Assembly (NCBI GenBank): GCA_934085975.1
Contig: CAKOHT010000002.1
Span: forward strand, 124,001 to 188,000
Reading direction: 5' to 3'
Length of the DNA stretch: 64,000 bases
Origin: an uncultured Cetobacterium sp.
GTDB taxonomy: Bacteria > Fusobacteriota > Fusobacteriia > Fusobacteriales > Fusobacteriaceae
The notes beneath the pieces are model-generated. The model made no database searches. It saw only the letters and a program-made list of their open reading frames with translations, and had not been told where the DNA came from. Positions 25,602 to 34,663 of this stretch are shown here, in pieces; the stretch's first letter is position 1; each line of letters begins with the position of its first letter. The position numbers and the translations under genes are program-made.

Positions 25602-28600
25602 TTACATAGTCCCAATTATATTTAAAAACCATCCCGTAGTTTTATAGTCCTGTTCTCCCAAAGAGTCCTTGAACCCAGAGAAGTTATATCCCCCTCCTAG
25701 CTTCATGTTTCTATCTATATTTTTATAAACTCCAAAGATAGCTCCACTTAAAACATCCTCATTAGCACGATCCACTAACCACTGATACTGTCCAAAAACT
25801 TCCCAACTATTCATTACACTATAGTTAGCCTTAAACCCTAACATATAAAGATCATTTAAATAGTTGTTTTTCTCACGTCTATACCCATTTTTCATAGATA
25901 TATCAAGAGTCCTTGTAAAGGAGTAGATTGTTTCAAACTCCCCTATATGAGCACTAAAATCCTTATTAGTTTTACTATCCTTATCTAATATCACTGTATA
26001 TCTCGATAGATAGTTTAACCTATCATTGTCTATAGGTCTATAAGCAAGTCCCATACTACTCTCTAAATAACTAGTTTTAAAACTATCATCTGTAAATGAA
26101 TAATTGACTTTTCCTGCAAAAGTATACTCTTTGTTATATCTATACGTAAAAGAGTTCGTTGTTAAATACTGCTCTATATCCTCTGAACCTTTGTCTTCTC
26201 TATATTCAACTCTGTTTCTTAAAGTTAAACTCTCTAATTCAGCTCTTAAATATAGGGAACCTCCTCTTCTACGACTTCTCTCATCATTTGGTAAAATTAA
26301 CTCACCATGTTGAATCGCTCCACCTAAAGTTACTCCTCTTCTCAAATCGTAATCTATACCATACCCTTGAAGAGTAGCATTTTTTCCTCTCTCTTTTACA
26401 AACTGATTCTCTTGGTATATACTAGTTCTCTCTCCAATTCTAGCTCTTTGACCAACAGTGTATCTATCTCTAGATATCTCTCCATCTGAACTATACCCTG
26501 AATAGATATTGTAGTTATCGAAAAGTTGATAATCTCCTCCAAGCTCAAAATAGTTTCCTGAATCTCCAAAAGAGGTTCTACCATTAACTTTTAATCTATC
26601 GTTTATTCTTTTTTCAGCTCCTAAAGACAATGCGTTACTAAGTCCAGCTTTTATCTCGCTATATAGTTTTGTGCTCTCATTTAAAATATACTCTAACTTA
26701 GCACTAGTTACTGTTCCTGTTTCTCTTTTCTCTCCCCACTTCATCTGATCTACATATTGAAATTTTAAATAGCTTTTTAGATTTTCAGAGTGACTATATT
26801 TTAATTCACTTCCAAAAGTTTCTAAAAATCTATCATCTAAATCTGAAGCAAAAGAGTATCCACGCTCTTTTCTTTCATACCAGGTTTTTAGTTCCGCCTC
26901 TTCTAAAAGTTTTAAAGCTCCTGTAATTCTATAGGCATTTCCTGATATTTTACTATCATCTCTATCTACCTCTTGGAAAGTTAATCCTCCATCAAAAGAC
27001 AAATAGTTACTTATATTTGAAACTCCAGAGCTAGTACTAAACTCACCCTTTATATAGTTTCCCTTTTCATCTTTTAACTTAACCTCTACACCCTTTAAAT
27101 CGTAGTCTGTTTTCCCACGACTTTCATGGACAACAGTTACTCCTACACTTAGATTTTCATTTATATCTTTTACAGTTTTTACACCGTAATTAGATGAATC
27201 TACAACCTCTCCATCTTTAGGAAGATAACTATAATCAACTACTAAATATGCATAGTAATCTGTAGAGCTTCCACCACTTAAAGGTGTTGTAAGTATAACT
27301 CTTCCTATAAAAGGGTCAATCTCATAGTCTCTTCCCTCTTGTAAGTAGATTACTTTTTCAACAACATAGGTATCTGCATCAACAATTTTTATCCAAACTT
27401 TTTGGCTACCTTTTAGTACTTCACCATTTTTTAGAAAGTATAAACTTCCACCAGTTCCTAAAAATTCATCATGACCATACATAGTATCTGGAGTACTCAT
27501 AAAGACTTTTACATTTATATCATCCTCTTTGTACTCACCTTTAAATCCATCCAACTCTTTGTTATAATCCATAAACTTTGTTCCTACAAAACCAGTTTCA
27601 TAATTACCCCACATTAGGTATGATTTTTTATGCTCTAACTTTAGATAAAGTTTTCCATTTGTATTTACCTCTTTTCTAATTTTAGAGTCGTCTCCATACG
27701 TTGGATAATAAATATAGTCATCATCTGTGACTCTTTCCAAAAGTGTCTGATTTTTTTTATCCTTAGTATCAAAATGCAGTGTTAGCTTATAGTCACCATA
27801 GCTACCCTTACCAAAATATGTAGCTCTTGGTTTATCGCTATCTTTTCCTATATATGCATCCACTAATCCTGTTCCCATATACGTATATTTTTTCTCGGAT
27901 TCTTTTTCCTCTGTCTTCTCCTCTTCCTCTACACCTTTTTGAACTATAAAGTTAAACTTTGTTAAAGAGTATGGAGTTATTCTTTTTACAAGAGGGTTTT
28001 CACTTTTAATTACACTTCCCTTTGGCAAACTACTTTCATCAAGTTTTACTGTAAAATTTTCACCAAAAGCTTTATCCACCCACTGATCTGGAAGATGGAA
28101 TCTACCAAACTCGTCAGCTTGAACTACAACTCCACTTGGAGTATAAACAACTGCATAAGGTATTCCCTTATCCGTTGCCTCATCTATTACTTTACCTATT
28201 ATAGTAGCTGTATTTAAAAGAGAATCTCCCTTTACATCAACACTTGTTTCACCTATATTTGATATCTTACTATTTCTATTGGCTACATAACTTTGGAAAA
28301 TATTTTTTCCCATATTAGCTCCAACAGTTGCTTTCATATAGAAAGTTTTACTATATTTTTCCCCTGGTTTTAAACTAAATTTTTGAAACTCCTCATCTAA
28401 ATATCTAAAACCTTTTGGAGTGGTATTTTTTAAACTTAGATTTTCGTAACTCTCTTTATCTAAATTTTCCACATTAACAGTAAATCCTACAACCTCTCCA
28501 AGTTTTATCTCACTCTTTGTAGAACTTAAACGAACTCTAACTCCCTGCTCAACCTTCTCATCTTCTGAATACTCAGATAGTGGTTTTAAATAGATTGTTT

Positions 28601-31292
28601 GATTATCATTTGTTCCACCAGCTATTTTAGCTTTACTTTCAATAACTCCAATAGCACTACTATCTATATCAGCTTCAACTAAAAACTCTATAGTTACTCC
28701 AGGACCTATATCTACCTTTGTATTTAAATCCTCTCTTCCTGATATCTCATTTTTTAAATATGTATGCTTTTTAAATCTACTCGATTCATCCTTAGCTCCT
28801 AAATACGTTACCTTCCAATTGGAGAAAGCTCTTCCATAACGCTTCCCCTCTTTCTCAGTTGTAACTTCAGAAAGTATGTCCTCTATAGGAATAGAACGAC
28901 CATATCCATCACCTTTATTTTTGATAGTAAGCATGTACTTAAGTTTATCTCCTGGTTTATATATACCATTTTCAGGTTCTAAAAGAGTCTTTTCTCCACT
29001 TATAGAACCTCCAACACTCCCTAGTTCATCGGTAGTTTTACACATTCCATTGACAACAAAATTCATCCCACTTAAGGTTCCAATAGCTTTGTCTGAAACT
29101 ATCCCTGTTATCTCAAAAGTTATACTACTTTTAGGAGCAAAATCTACACTCTTTTTTATATAACTTCCTGTATCTCCCATCTTAGATGTTATTACTGTTC
29201 TTGGGTCACTGCTTTTTACGCTTATATTTATTCCCTCTAAAACTTTCTCTTTAACATCTGATCCAGCTACTAAAGCTTTTATCTCATCAAGATTACTTTC
29301 AACACTTAGATTATCTAAAAATCCATCTCCTATGTTTTTTAAAGTAGCCTCATAAGTTACCATATCACCTGGTTTATACTTCACTCCACTAGTTACTATT
29401 TTTCCATTTACACTCTTTAAACTACTTGTAAACTCTAGCTTTCCAGGTAGTGACTTAACTTCACTCTCTTTTACATCTTCACCATAAATAGACTTCATAT
29501 GTATACTATCAAAAATACTATTTTTAGTGATTCCTTTAAAGCTATATTTTATCTCCTGTCCTGGATATATAACTGGAGTCTTCTCAATTGGTGAGTCATT
29601 CTTAAAGGCATTTACTTTTTTGTTTTTAACACCAGAAGCTGAAACTAATGCTCCATCTACATTTAATTTGTATTTTTGTTCATATGCAGTTCCATAACCT
29701 TTATTTTTCAATGTGATAGTATAACTAATCTCTTCACCAGCTTTATAACTCTCTTTTGAAACTTTTAAACTATGAACTACATCACTTTTTTCCATCTTTG
29801 CAATAGTACTATGCTTAATAATATTTCCCACTGCTTCTTTAGATATTTTTCCTCTTACTTCGTACTCTATAAAACCTCCTGGTAAGATATTTAAAACATC
29901 CTCTCCTTCTGAAGTTTCATCCACTATTAAACCCTTTTCTCGAGATATTTTTTTATCACTAGATGAAAAAGCTAAAATCTCTTTTCCATTTATAGATTTT
30001 GTTTTTAAATAATCTATATTACTATTAAATCTATAGTTATTTAAAATTCCAAGACCTGTATTTTCAACTTTAAATAGATATTCTACATAACCTTCTGATG
30101 TATATCTCTTTAGTTTTTTATTTCCACTTTTATCCAAATAGCTCTCTAATTGGTAAGTTATCTTAGGCTCTGAACTATGTGATGAAATTTTATTATTGAC
30201 CGTATGACTACCAATCAATAATTTTGATTCTATATCACTAACACTAAAATCATCTACATATACACTATATTTTTTTATAATCTTTTTACCTTTTCCCAAA
30301 GCAATTATATCTTTTAAACTAGTCTCATTTTTAGGAAAAGCTTTAACAACCTCTCCCTTCCAGTTTACTACTTCACTTTTATCCACTAAAAACTCTAAAG
30401 GAATATTACTACCATTTCCTTTTCCGCTATTTTTTATCTCTATCTCATATGTATACTCTTTTCCAGGAGTGTACTTTTCACTATTTAAAAACTTTACATC
30501 TAATTTATATGGCTCACTTTTAGTAACTAAACCTTTATATTCAATATCACCTAAAATATTCTCATTTATTTTACCTTTAATCTCATAGATTAAGCTTTCT
30601 CCAAAGGGGATATCCATCTCATTTTGAACATTTTCTCTATTACTTTTAACCTCTATATTTGAAAGTAGTAGCTCTTTTTTTCCATTTAAAGTAGGTACTA
30701 AAATTTTATCTATACTCTCATCTAACTTGAAGTTATTCAAATATCCTGGCCCATCAGGTTCAACTACTACTTTATACTTTATGTAGTCTCCAGGAGAGTA
30801 AGTTTTTAAATCTACCTCTCTTTTTACTTTAGGTTTTGAACCTAAAACTTCCCCTTTATATGTTCTTTTTTCTAAAAGCTGATTATCCTCATAAATTGTA
30901 ACTATGTTTTTTATCTCTTGAGATAAAAGTCTTGGATTTGGTGTAGCTACAATCTCATATTTTATACTTTCCTCTGGCAATAACTCCACTATCCAATCAT
31001 CCAATAAATCTCTATCTCCTACACTAATTTTTTCTCCATTTTTATATATCTGCCAAGATGTAAAAGCCTCTCCTTCAATATCTGAGAAATTTTTACCATT
31101 ATTTGCTAACTGCCCCTTTATTTTCGTTAAATCATTCACAATTCTAAGGTTTCTCTGGGAACTACTTTCATAGTTGGAAATTATAATATCATATGTGAAG
31201 GTCTTCAATGGATTGATCTCCCTACCATAGAGAGTCTCTAACAGAACTATTAAAATTATTGAAATTTTTAATAAAAATAGTAACTTTTTCAT
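25602..31292 (-). CDS. Giant DUF11-repeat outer-membrane/surface protein
   Basis: Encodes 1,896 residues; the ATG at 31292 follows GGAGGAGAG, whereas a GTG 15 bases upstream is inside it. Signal peptide to about residue 24. Residues 30-1000 hold at least seven DUF11/CARDB-like repeats of 120-140 residues, each opening with Y.PG...Y...V.N.G.G (for example YKPGDMVTYEATLKNIGDG). Then comes a carboxypeptidase-regulatory-like domain (TIIGKVIDEATDKGIPYAVVYT, about 1020-1100), an acidic linker, a domain with YLQEGRDYEIDPFIGRVIL, and about 500 residues of amphipathic strands ending in a probable C-terminal barrel. The design suggests a surface stalk anchored in the OM by its own barrel, perhaps an adhesin. 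Single-gene unit. Confidence 0.78.
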   Translation of the reverse strand: MKKLLFLLKISIILIVLLETLYGREINPLKTFTYDIIISNYESSSQRNLRIVNDLTKIKGQLANNGKNFSDIEGEAFTSWQIYKNGEKISVGDRDLLDDWIVELLPEESIKYEIVATPNPRLLSQEIKNIVTIYEDNQLLEKRTYKGEVLGSKPKVKREVDLKTYSPGDYIKYKVVVEPDGPGYLNNFKLDESIDKILVPTLNGKKELLLSNIEVKSNRENVQNEMDIPFGESLIYEIKGKINENILGDIEYKGLVTKSEPYKLDVKFLNSEKYTPGKEYTYEIEIKNSGKGNGSNIPLEFLVDKSEVVNWKGEVVKAFPKNETSLKDIIALGKGKKIIKKYSVYVDDFSVSDIESKLLIGSHTVNNKISSHSSEPKITYQLESYLDKSGNKKLKRYTSEGYVEYLFKVENTGLGILNNYRFNSNIDYLKTKSINGKEILAFSSSDKKISREKGLIVDETSEGEDVLNILPGGFIEYEVRGKISKEAVGNIIKHSTIAKMEKSDVVHSLKVSKESYKAGEEISYTITLKNKGYGTAYEQKYKLNVDGALVSASGVKNKKVNAFKNDSPIEKTPVIYPGQEIKYSFKGITKNSIFDSIHMKSIYGEDVKESEVKSLPGKLEFTSSLKSVNGKIVTSGVKYKPGDMVTYEATLKNIGDGFLDNLSVESNLDEIKALVAGSDVKEKVLEGINISVKSSDPRTVITSKMGDTGSYIKKSVDFAPKSSITFEITGIVSDKAIGTLSGMNFVVNGMCKTTDELGSVGGSISGEKTLLEPENGIYKPGDKLKYMLTIKNKGDGYGRSIPIEDILSEVTTEKEGKRYGRAFSNWKVTYLGAKDESSRFKKHTYLKNEISGREDLNTKVDIGPGVTIEFLVEADIDSSAIGVIESKAKIAGGTNDNQTIYLKPLSEYSEDEKVEQGVRVRLSSTKSEIKLGEVVGFTVNVENLDKESYENLSLKNTTPKGFRYLDEEFQKFSLKPGEKYSKTFYMKATVGANMGKNIFQSYVANRNSKISNIGETSVDVKGDSLLNTATIIGKVIDEATDKGIPYAVVYTPSGVVVQADEFGRFHLPDQWVDKAFGENFTVKLDESSLPKGSVIKSENPLVKRITPYSLTKFNFIVQKGVEEEEKTEEKESEKKYTYMGTGLVDAYIGKDSDKPRATYFGKGSYGDYKLTLHFDTKDKKNQTLLERVTDDDYIYYPTYGDDSKIRKEVNTNGKLYLKLEHKKSYLMWGNYETGFVGTKFMDYNKELDGFKGEYKEDDINVKVFMSTPDTMYGHDEFLGTGGSLYFLKNGEVLKGSQKVWIKIVDADTYVVEKVIYLQEGRDYEIDPFIGRVILTTPLSGGSSTDYYAYLVVDYSYLPKDGEVVDSSNYGVKTVKDINENLSVGVTVVHESRGKTDYDLKGVEVKLKDEKGNYIKGEFSTSSGVSNISNYLSFDGGLTFQEVDRDDSKISGNAYRITGALKLLEEAELKTWYERKERGYSFASDLDDRFLETFGSELKYSHSENLKSYLKFQYVDQMKWGEKRETGTVTSAKLEYILNESTKLYSEIKAGLSNALSLGAEKRINDRLKVNGRTSFGDSGNYFELGGDYQLFDNYNIYSGYSSDGEISRDRYTVGQRARIGERTSIYQENQFVKERGKNATLQGYGIDYDLRRGVTLGGAIQHGELILPNDERSRRRGGSLYLRAELESLTLRNRVEYREDKGSEDIEQYLTTNSFTYRYNKEYTFAGKVNYSFTDDSFKTSYLESSMGLAYRPIDNDRLNYLSRYTVILDKDSKTNKDFSAHIGEFETIYSFTRTLDISMKNGYRREKNNYLNDLYMLGFKANYSVMNSWEVFGQYQWLVDRANEDVLSGAIFGVYKNIDRNMKLGGGYNFSGFKDSLGEQDYKTTGWFLNIIGTM

Positions 31293-31354
31293 TCTCTCCT
31301 CCTTCACAATTTTGTATCTTTATTATAACATTTTTGGAGGCTAACAATGAAATA

Positions 31355-31386
31355 AAAAACTAGGAGAATTTACACTCCTAGTTTTT
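31355..31386. terminator. Terminator after the decarboxylase gene
   Basis: AAAAACTAGGAG (31355-31366) pairs with CTCCTAGTTTTT (31375-31386) around an eight-base loop; it ends the minus-strand decarboxylase transcript. Confidence 0.82.
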
Positions 31387-31399
31387 CTGATATATTTAT

Positions 31400-32671
31400 T
31401 TATTTATTTTTTGTTTTTACAGTTGCCAAATGTGCATTTACAGGAATATTTGAGCTATCAAGTCCAGGAGTTTGATTATGTAAATTAAACTCTAACTCAA
31501 CCTGAGGTCCAAAAAATAGACAATGAGTTGATCCACCAAAATGGAACATTCCTAACTCTTGACCTTTTTTAACATGTTGTCCTTCAAAAACACGTATATC
31601 ACATGTTGAACATTCAGCCATTCCAACCGCCATAAAACAGAATAAACCTATATCTGGATTGTCCGCTTCGATAAAAATTAAGGCACGTGTTGCAATTTCA
31701 CAGATATAACCTTGTGATTCATTTGGACCTGCTGGATCAGCTCCTACACTAAGTGCTTGAGAAAAATATGTTCCATCAATAATTTTTGTTTTTACAATTT
31801 TTCCAGAAATTGGTGCATGCCAACGATGGTAACTAAGAGCACTTAGGAATGCTTGATAAACAGTTCCACCAACAAAATTTTCAGTCAATGGATCATTATC
31901 TAACATAAATTGTAATGCATAAGGCTGTGCCTTTATCCAAAATTTTTCATATGGTTGAACATTCTGAACTAATCTATATGGAGCGGATTCACAAGCATTT
32001 ATAACAATAGTATCATCTTCAGGCATAGCAATAGGTCTAACTCCATCTTTAAAATGACGTGTGAAAAAATTATCCCATGAAGTAAAACCATAGTGAGGTA
32101 AACTTGGATCGCAAATAAAATCATCAACAAATGTTGGCATTGCTTTTTTAGCATCCTCTCCAAACCAACCTGTTTTAGGATCATCATTCAAAACATAAGC
32201 ACTTTCTGGTGAAGAAAGATATACAGCCCATTCATCTAAAATAGTTTTAAGATATGAATTAATTTTCTCATCTAAAAATCCTGCCCAACCACCAGTTGTA
32301 GCCATAGACCAATCTAAGATAGCATTAAAAGGAAAACCTACAAGTCCAGTTTCATCAAAATCTGGAGAATGAGTCATAATTACATTGAAAAGAGCTAACA
32401 TATGCTGATAGTCACGAACTTGAGGTAAATTAGAAGGCGATTTTGTTTTATTTTTTGCAACTTCATCAAACATTTGAGTAAAAAACATATAAGCTTTTGG
32501 GTCCGTTTCAATGAAGTTTTTTAAATTTTCAACAGCTGGCAATAATGGTCCAGTTTGCTTATCTGCCTTTGCCATAATTTTTTTCATCCAACTAACTAAT
32601 GTTTCTTGATCTGAAGGCATCCATTTTCCTGCCATAAATGTTTTATCAATTGGTTTAATACTTCTTTCCAT
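31400..32671 (-). CDS. Phosphatidylserine decarboxylase-related pyruvoyl decarboxylase (PsiD-like)
   Basis: Encodes 423 residues, much longer than bacterial phosphatidylserine decarboxylase (about 290). The N-terminal ~170 residues (WMKKIMAKADKQTGPLL, FNAILDWSMATTGGWAGF) match the extra domain of the PsiD-type subfamily, which includes fungal L-tryptophan decarboxylase. The catalytic half has SWDNFFTRHFKDGVRPI, YHRWHAPISGKI (His of the catalytic site) and FGGSTHCLFF, where self-cleavage between G380 and S381 would form the pyruvoyl group. No hydrophobic membrane anchor is present. The subfamily and the neighbouring amino-acid transporter suggest decarboxylation of a free amino acid, but lipid decarboxylation is not excluded. 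Confidence 0.82.
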   Translation of the reverse strand: MERSIKPIDKTFMAGKWMPSDQETLVSWMKKIMAKADKQTGPLLPAVENLKNFIETDPKAYMFFTQMFDEVAKNKTKSPSNLPQVRDYQHMLALFNVIMTHSPDFDETGLVGFPFNAILDWSMATTGGWAGFLDEKINSYLKTILDEWAVYLSSPESAYVLNDDPKTGWFGEDAKKAMPTFVDDFICDPSLPHYGFTSWDNFFTRHFKDGVRPIAMPEDDTIVINACESAPYRLVQNVQPYEKFWIKAQPYALQFMLDNDPLTENFVGGTVYQAFLSALSYHRWHAPISGKIVKTKIIDGTYFSQALSVGADPAGPNESQGYICEIATRALIFIEADNPDIGLFCFMAVGMAECSTCDIRVFEGQHVKKGQELGMFHFGGSTHCLFFGPQVELEFNLHNQTPGLDSSNIPVNAHLATVKTKNK

Positions 32672-32768
32672 TTTAACACTCTCCTTGATTTGAATTATAA
32701 AAAAAAATTTTTTATATAACCTGTTTACAATTTTCTTTTTTATTTTCCTTGTAATTTATAAAAAATAA

Positions 32769-32796
32769 AAAGCACAGACTTTAATCTATGCTTTCA
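32769..32796 (-). terminator. Possible weak terminator after the NSS transporter gene
   Basis: An imperfect hairpin (AGCA..AGA with TCT..TGCT) with A/T-rich flanks lies downstream of the transporter on the minus strand. Weak pairing leaves read-through into the decarboxylase gene possible. Confidence 0.4.
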
Positions 32797-32809
32797 AAAC
32801 AATTATCAA

Positions 32810-34231
32810 TTAAGTTGTTTTTACTCTTTTTCTATTTCCTAATATATCAAAGAAAATTTGAAGCATAAATACAGTCGCTAATGAAAAACTCAAAGTACTG
32901 CTCTGAACTCCAAGTGCTTGAAGCAAAATCAATGCTAGAAGTTGAATACCTAAATATTTAACTCCAATCATCCACAGTGAAAAAAATGGGAATCCTACTT
33001 CTCCGTCATTTGTAATCTCTTTTTTAATCTCCTCTTTGTCCCAAATAAATCCAAGAAATATACAAAGTAATAATCCACCTAATGGCAACAAAATATTATC
33101 TGTTAAGTATCCTAAGAAATCAAAGAAATTCAATCCGAAGAACACTTCTAACTTTGCTAATGGTCCAAAAGAGTGTGAATTTGGAATTGCAAATACTGCA
33201 ATTAAAGCACTCACTAAAATTGTTGCTTTCTTTCTATCTAACTTTATTTGATCTACAACATACGATACAACCACTTCTAATAAAGAAATCGTTGATGTCA
33301 GAGCTGCAAATAACACAAGTACGAAAAATATAATTCCAAACATATTTCCCATAGGCATTGAAGCAAATACTTTTGGTAAAGTTATAAAAATTAGTCCCGG
33401 TCCAGCTGTTGGCTCAAGGCCAAATGAGAACACCGCTGGTAGAATAGCAAGGCCTGCAAGTAAAGCAATTAATGTATCCAGTACAGGTATATAAAAAGCA
33501 CTTTTAACTAAATTGGTATCCTTTGAAAGATAACTACCGTAAGTTATCATCGCACCCATTCCTAAACTTAATGAGAAAAAAACTTGTCCTAAAGCTGCAA
33601 TTACAACTGAAGGAGTAATCTGTGAAAAATCAGGCTTTAAAAAGTATTTAATACCTTCCATCGCATTTGGAAGAGTTACTGATCTCACAACTATGATTAA
33701 CATGAATATAAATAGAACTGGCATCATTATTTTACTCGCTTTTTCAATTCCACCAGACACACCTTTTAAGACAATCAATGCTGTTACGATAATAACAATG
33801 AAACTATATACAATTGGCGAAGTTCCTGAAGAGATAAAGTTTCCAAATGTTGCCACTGGATCCTCTGTAAGACCACCTCTAACAAACACCCCTATGTACT
33901 TCACAATCCATCCAGCAATTACAACATAGTATGAATAGATGATAAAACAACATAAAATCCCAAATATTCCGATAAATCCCCAACCTTTTTTTATATTATT
34001 GTATGACCCAAAAGCATCTGATTTTCCTCTTCTACCAATTACCATCTCTCCTAACATAAGGGAAAAACCTAGTATTACTATCAAAGATAAATAAACAATT
34101 ACAAATGCCCCTCCTCCATTTTTTCCAGCCAAGTAAGGAAACTTCCATAAATTTCCAAGTCCTATAGCTGATCCAGCTGCTGCTAAAACAAATCCAACGC
34201 TTGATCCCCAATTACCTCTTTCACTACTCAT
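32810..34231 (-). CDS. NSS/SNF-family Na+-dependent amino-acid transporter
   Basis: Encodes 473 residues with about 11-12 membrane helices. TM1 region WGSSVGFVLAAAGSAIGLGNLWKFPYLAGKNGGGAF is the LeuT-fold signature containing the Na+ and substrate sites, and the unwound TM6 region appears as FFSLSLGMGAMITYGSYL. Bacterial members import amino acids such as tryptophan (TnaT) or leucine. It is 138 bases upstream of the PsiD-like decarboxylase on the same strand, suggesting supply of the decarboxylase substrate. Its helix count and length are typical for the family. Confidence 0.9.
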   Translation of the reverse strand: MSSERGNWGSSVGFVLAAAGSAIGLGNLWKFPYLAGKNGGGAFVIVYLSLIVILGFSLMLGEMVIGRRGKSDAFGSYNNIKKGWGFIGIFGILCCFIIYSYYVVIAGWIVKYIGVFVRGGLTEDPVATFGNFISSGTSPIVYSFIVIIVTALIVLKGVSGGIEKASKIMMPVLFIFMLIIVVRSVTLPNAMEGIKYFLKPDFSQITPSVVIAALGQVFFSLSLGMGAMITYGSYLSKDTNLVKSAFYIPVLDTLIALLAGLAILPAVFSFGLEPTAGPGLIFITLPKVFASMPMGNMFGIIFFVLVLFAALTSTISLLEVVVSYVVDQIKLDRKKATILVSALIAVFAIPNSHSFGPLAKLEVFFGLNFFDFLGYLTDNILLPLGGLLLCIFLGFIWDKEEIKKEITNDGEVGFPFFSLWMIGVKYLGIQLLALILLQALGVQSSTLSFSLATVFMLQIFFDILGNRKRVKTT

Positions 34232-34421
34232 AGTTCTTCACCGTCCATTTTGAAATTTTATTTTCATTTTCAAGAATAATAACATATCTAAAATTAAATT
34301 ACAATAGTTTTTTACATTTTTTTAGTACTATTGTCTGTTATACGAGAACTTTAATAAAACATCAGATTTTAATACTATTTTTTAATACAAAGCATCCTCT
34401 AAAATATTTTTTCAAAATAGT

Positions 34422-34451
34422 TTGACATTTTTTATTAAAATGTTGTATACT
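34422..34451 (+). promoter_or_regulatory. Consensus promoter and internal palindrome for the NhaC-argH operon
   Basis: TTGACA (34422-34427), 18-base spacer, TATACT (34446-34451). The spacer holds the inverted repeat ACATTTT-TTATT-AAAATGT (34425-34443), a likely repressor site. Confidence 0.75.
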
Positions 34452-34457
34452 CACTCT

Positions 34458-34626
34458 TAACAAAAACAAATAGAGGTTAGTTCACTTCCATATACGGAGC
34501 CTAAGGCCGACGGCGATGATGTTATGACCCTGTGAATTAAGTATTGTGACGCTGCCATAACAATACGCTTATTAACTTTAATTAAGTTCTCTAGGGCATA
34601 CCATTCTTTGGCATGCCTTTTCTTTT
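34458..34626 (+). ncRNA. Structured leader RNA with terminator: candidate riboswitch, class unassigned
   Basis: About 170 bases of leader, GC-richer than its surroundings, precede the NhaC-type gene. Pairings visible by eye: TAGAG 34471-34475 with CTCTA 34589-34593 (closing stem); TTCAC 34481-34485 with GTGAA 34532-34536; GCC/GGC pairs in 34499-34515; GTTATG 34521-34526 with CATAAC 34556-34561, mutually exclusive with GTATTGT 34541-34547 pairing ACAATAC 34560-34566. It ends with a terminator hairpin, 34595-34603 with 34609-34617, followed by a T-rich run. I see no T-box motif and no lysine, S-box, glycine, guanidine or Mn2+ riboswitch core. Confidence 0.6.
34594..34626 (+). terminator. Leader terminator upstream of the NhaC gene
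   Basis: GGCATACCA pairs with TGGCATGCC (one mismatch) around a five-base loop, followed by TTTTCTTTT. Because it lies before the first gene, it is probably a regulated attenuator. Confidence 0.75.
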
Positions 34627-34663
34627 GGGGTAGTAATTTTTTACTAATTTAGGGAGGATTTAA

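Noticed and set aside
34458..34626. T-box or lysine riboswitch for the NhaC-argH leader
   Set aside because: The T-box antiterminator sequence and the specifier arrangement are missing, and the lysine-core segments (GAGGTGC..., GCCGAAG, GGGCTATC) are not present. Only an unassigned structured leader is supported.
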